From assembly GCA_013115125.1 (NCBI GenBank), contig JABANN010000021.1, positions 60,759 to 124,758 on the forward strand: 64,000 nucleotides of DNA, written 5' to 3'. A program made the position numbers and the translations under genes. Every line of letters begins with the position of its first letter. The stretch's first letter is position 1. Positions 62,221-64,000 of the stretch are shown here, piece by piece. The notes beneath the pieces are model-generated. The model had not been told where the DNA came from. It saw only the letters and a program-made list of their open reading frames with translations, and ran no database searches. Origin of the DNA: Perkinsus olseni. Taxonomy: Eukaryota > Perkinsozoa > Perkinsida.

Positions 62221-64000
62221 TTACCATTGTCATCTTGCATTCTATATTACTTCGGTTTCGACTGCTTCAACGTCTATGGTTTGATTAGTCAATAAACGCG
62301 GAACGGCATTGGTACACGACCGCCGACGATGATAAACCATTTCAAGACTCACCTCGGAAAATCCCAAGACCAATTTAATGAAGCCCAGGCCGAAATAGTG
62401 GGAACCGAGACCAATTCTACCGTACAAGAGACCGACAAAATTCACGCGGGGATGGCCTGAAAATATTGGAGTGAGTAGGTCACCGTAAATTCAACGATCG
62501 TCAGCAGCCGGAAGACTATTGGCGGCTAGGTTGCTAGCGTGGGCATTGGAATATAGCCTCACCCGACTGGCATACATCTCGTAGCCCAGCAGCGAGGCTA
62601 CAGTGAAGCTGCACTCTTTTGCGTGTTGAGCGGTTCTGCGCGATGCGTTTCCCGCGAAAAACGCGATATTTCGTATTAGTGCGATAACACTTCGCGACTT
62701 AATGCATCGTGAAACGCAATAACGCGGAGAACGCTAACGAGATCACGCGTCGTGACGTACTTACCGTCCAACTCTGAGTGTTAAAAGCGCGTAAAACATC
62801 TGCACTGTGACTATGTTGTCACAACATAGTCACAAGTTAGTCACAACTATAGTGTACGCTATGTAACAGCTACAGCCCGGTTTAGTACTACTTAGCTTCA
62901 AGACCGGCATATCATTAGTATCAGATAATCGTCTGATCTTATTATGAGCTTTGCTCTCGCGTGCATTGGGGTACGTGCTACACTAAGCTCAGCTCGGTAC
63001 GCCATCGATCACATTATTGCTCAACTGCCCTCAAGTCCAAGTTCATCTTTCTCTGAGCCCCGTCTCAAATAGCCATATTGTACTGAGTTATAGAGCACAC
63101 CACAATCCGAGTATTCCCCATCAAATAAGAATCAACGTCATGAAAACAAGCAACAGGAGTGAGCGTACGCAAAACTGGGAATAAGCGCCCGAGTGTACTC
63201 CGCGAATTTCGGCTCACTTTGATACCCCTCACCTCAGCAGTCTGGCGACTGGAGGCTTAGTTACTAGCATTCACATCGTTTTCATCATTTTTAACGCTTG
63301 TTGTGTAGTCAGGTGTGTTACGCGTTATATCAACGTGTGACGGATGGCGGTACGTGTAGTACGTGAGCGTTTCCCGCGTTCTGGCCTCTAAAATCATCCA
63401 CTCCGCGTTTCGTTATGCGTTCAGCGCCAGTGTTTACGCAGCACGGATGAAACTCCGAAGTTTTGACGTCATTGGATGATCGTACTGTACCTCGTACCGA
63501 GCTCAACAATCCTAAGGGCGATCTCTAGAAGAGCTCCTAGGACTCCCTCGTCTCATGCGTTCGCAGCGTTGCCCTCTAGGATAACTCACTACAGTGTGGC
63601 TATTCAAGAAAGAACTCAGAGAAAGTTGAAATTGGACTCGAGGGGAGCTAAGCGATCTATAGCTCACTGAGTTAAGCCTAATGTAGCAGGTGTAGCCATG
63701 CAGGCGAGTGCAAGGCGTAAAATGATATGAGATACTGGTGGTTAGTAAGCACTACAGATGGTTGCCACTATAGTGCACCCTTGTGTTTTGAAGTTTTTTT
63801 GCAGTAACCTGCCCTAGCTGAACAACGCTGTAAAAAGGTCTGATGATTTCGGAGACGTGAATCCAGGTCAAACCTTGTCCGTGTTCTTGAAAGTGATTTA
63901 GGGAAAGAGTTATGATTACTGATTTGTATGACGAACTACACGAAGCCCGCGCAGTGTAGAGTGGTGCAAATACGGAGACGAAGCAAGCGCTCGCCTGCGG
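62221..64000. other. No supported gene; CpG-rich repeats and a palindrome
   Basis: Downstream of TOR I see no coding frame with recognisable content. GCGTTTCCCGCG occurs at 62645-62656 and 63367-63378 and, inverted, in the MITE at 38537-38548. TGTGACTATGTTGT-C-ACAACATAGTCACA (62806-62834) is a perfect 14-bp-arm palindrome. The CpG-rich patches (62630-62780, 63290-63440) may be MITE-related. Confidence 0.45.

Noticed and set aside
1-64000. CRISPR arrays, rRNA genes, complete tRNA genes
   Set aside because: None seen on either strand.

Overview
The window looks like nuclear DNA of a unicellular eukaryote. The genes are split by many very short spliceosomal introns (mostly 40-60 nt, GT..AG). 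They include TOR kinase, ribosomal P2, an ERD2-type KDEL receptor, MATE and SPX transporters. A perkinsozoan alveolate (Perkinsus-like) is my best guess from intron style and gene content; this is inference, since no marker in the window names the organism.

Layout. 0.5-7.7 kb: a minus-strand LEA2-like membrane protein, a plus-strand MATE exporter with about 11 introns, then minus-strand hypothetical genes (a coiled-coil membrane protein, a protein with an MGNC lipidation motif, a small acidic protein). 8.3-11.1 kb: an intronless SPX-DASS anion (phosphate-type) transporter. 11.7-17.1 kb: a KDEL receptor, then a JmjC/cupin protein with a signal peptide and a C-terminal DDEL, then ribosomal protein P2. 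17.9-38 kb: a tandem array of diverged phytase-like (esterase-like) paralogues, one broken by a fold-back palindrome and one holding a complete 6.2-kb BEL/Pao retrotransposon in an intron. 38.4-46.2 kb: a candidate MITE, a RING-H2 ligase, secreted hypothetical proteins, and an AT-rich broken fragment resembling a bunyavirus-type polymerase. 46.7-62.2 kb: one very intron-rich gene for TOR (HEAT, FAT, FRB, kinase, FATC). The last 1.8 kb has no gene I can support.

The most unusual signal is in the introns. At least a dozen introns of the TOR gene, and introns of the KDEL receptor, MATE and P2 genes, carry the T-arm/B-box half of a tRNA in either orientation; many 46-51-nt examples are little else. 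In sense copies a T-run like a Pol III terminator sits where the polypyrimidine tract should be. Other short motifs (GCGGAGCGAAGC, TTCGCTGTGCGC, AGTCACGCGCC) recur in further introns in both orientations, one of them also inside the MITE. This suggests introns created or overwritten by tRNA-derived and other short mobile sequences (introner-like).

Exon joins were made by eye from reading frame and family resemblance; no alignment or transcript was available.
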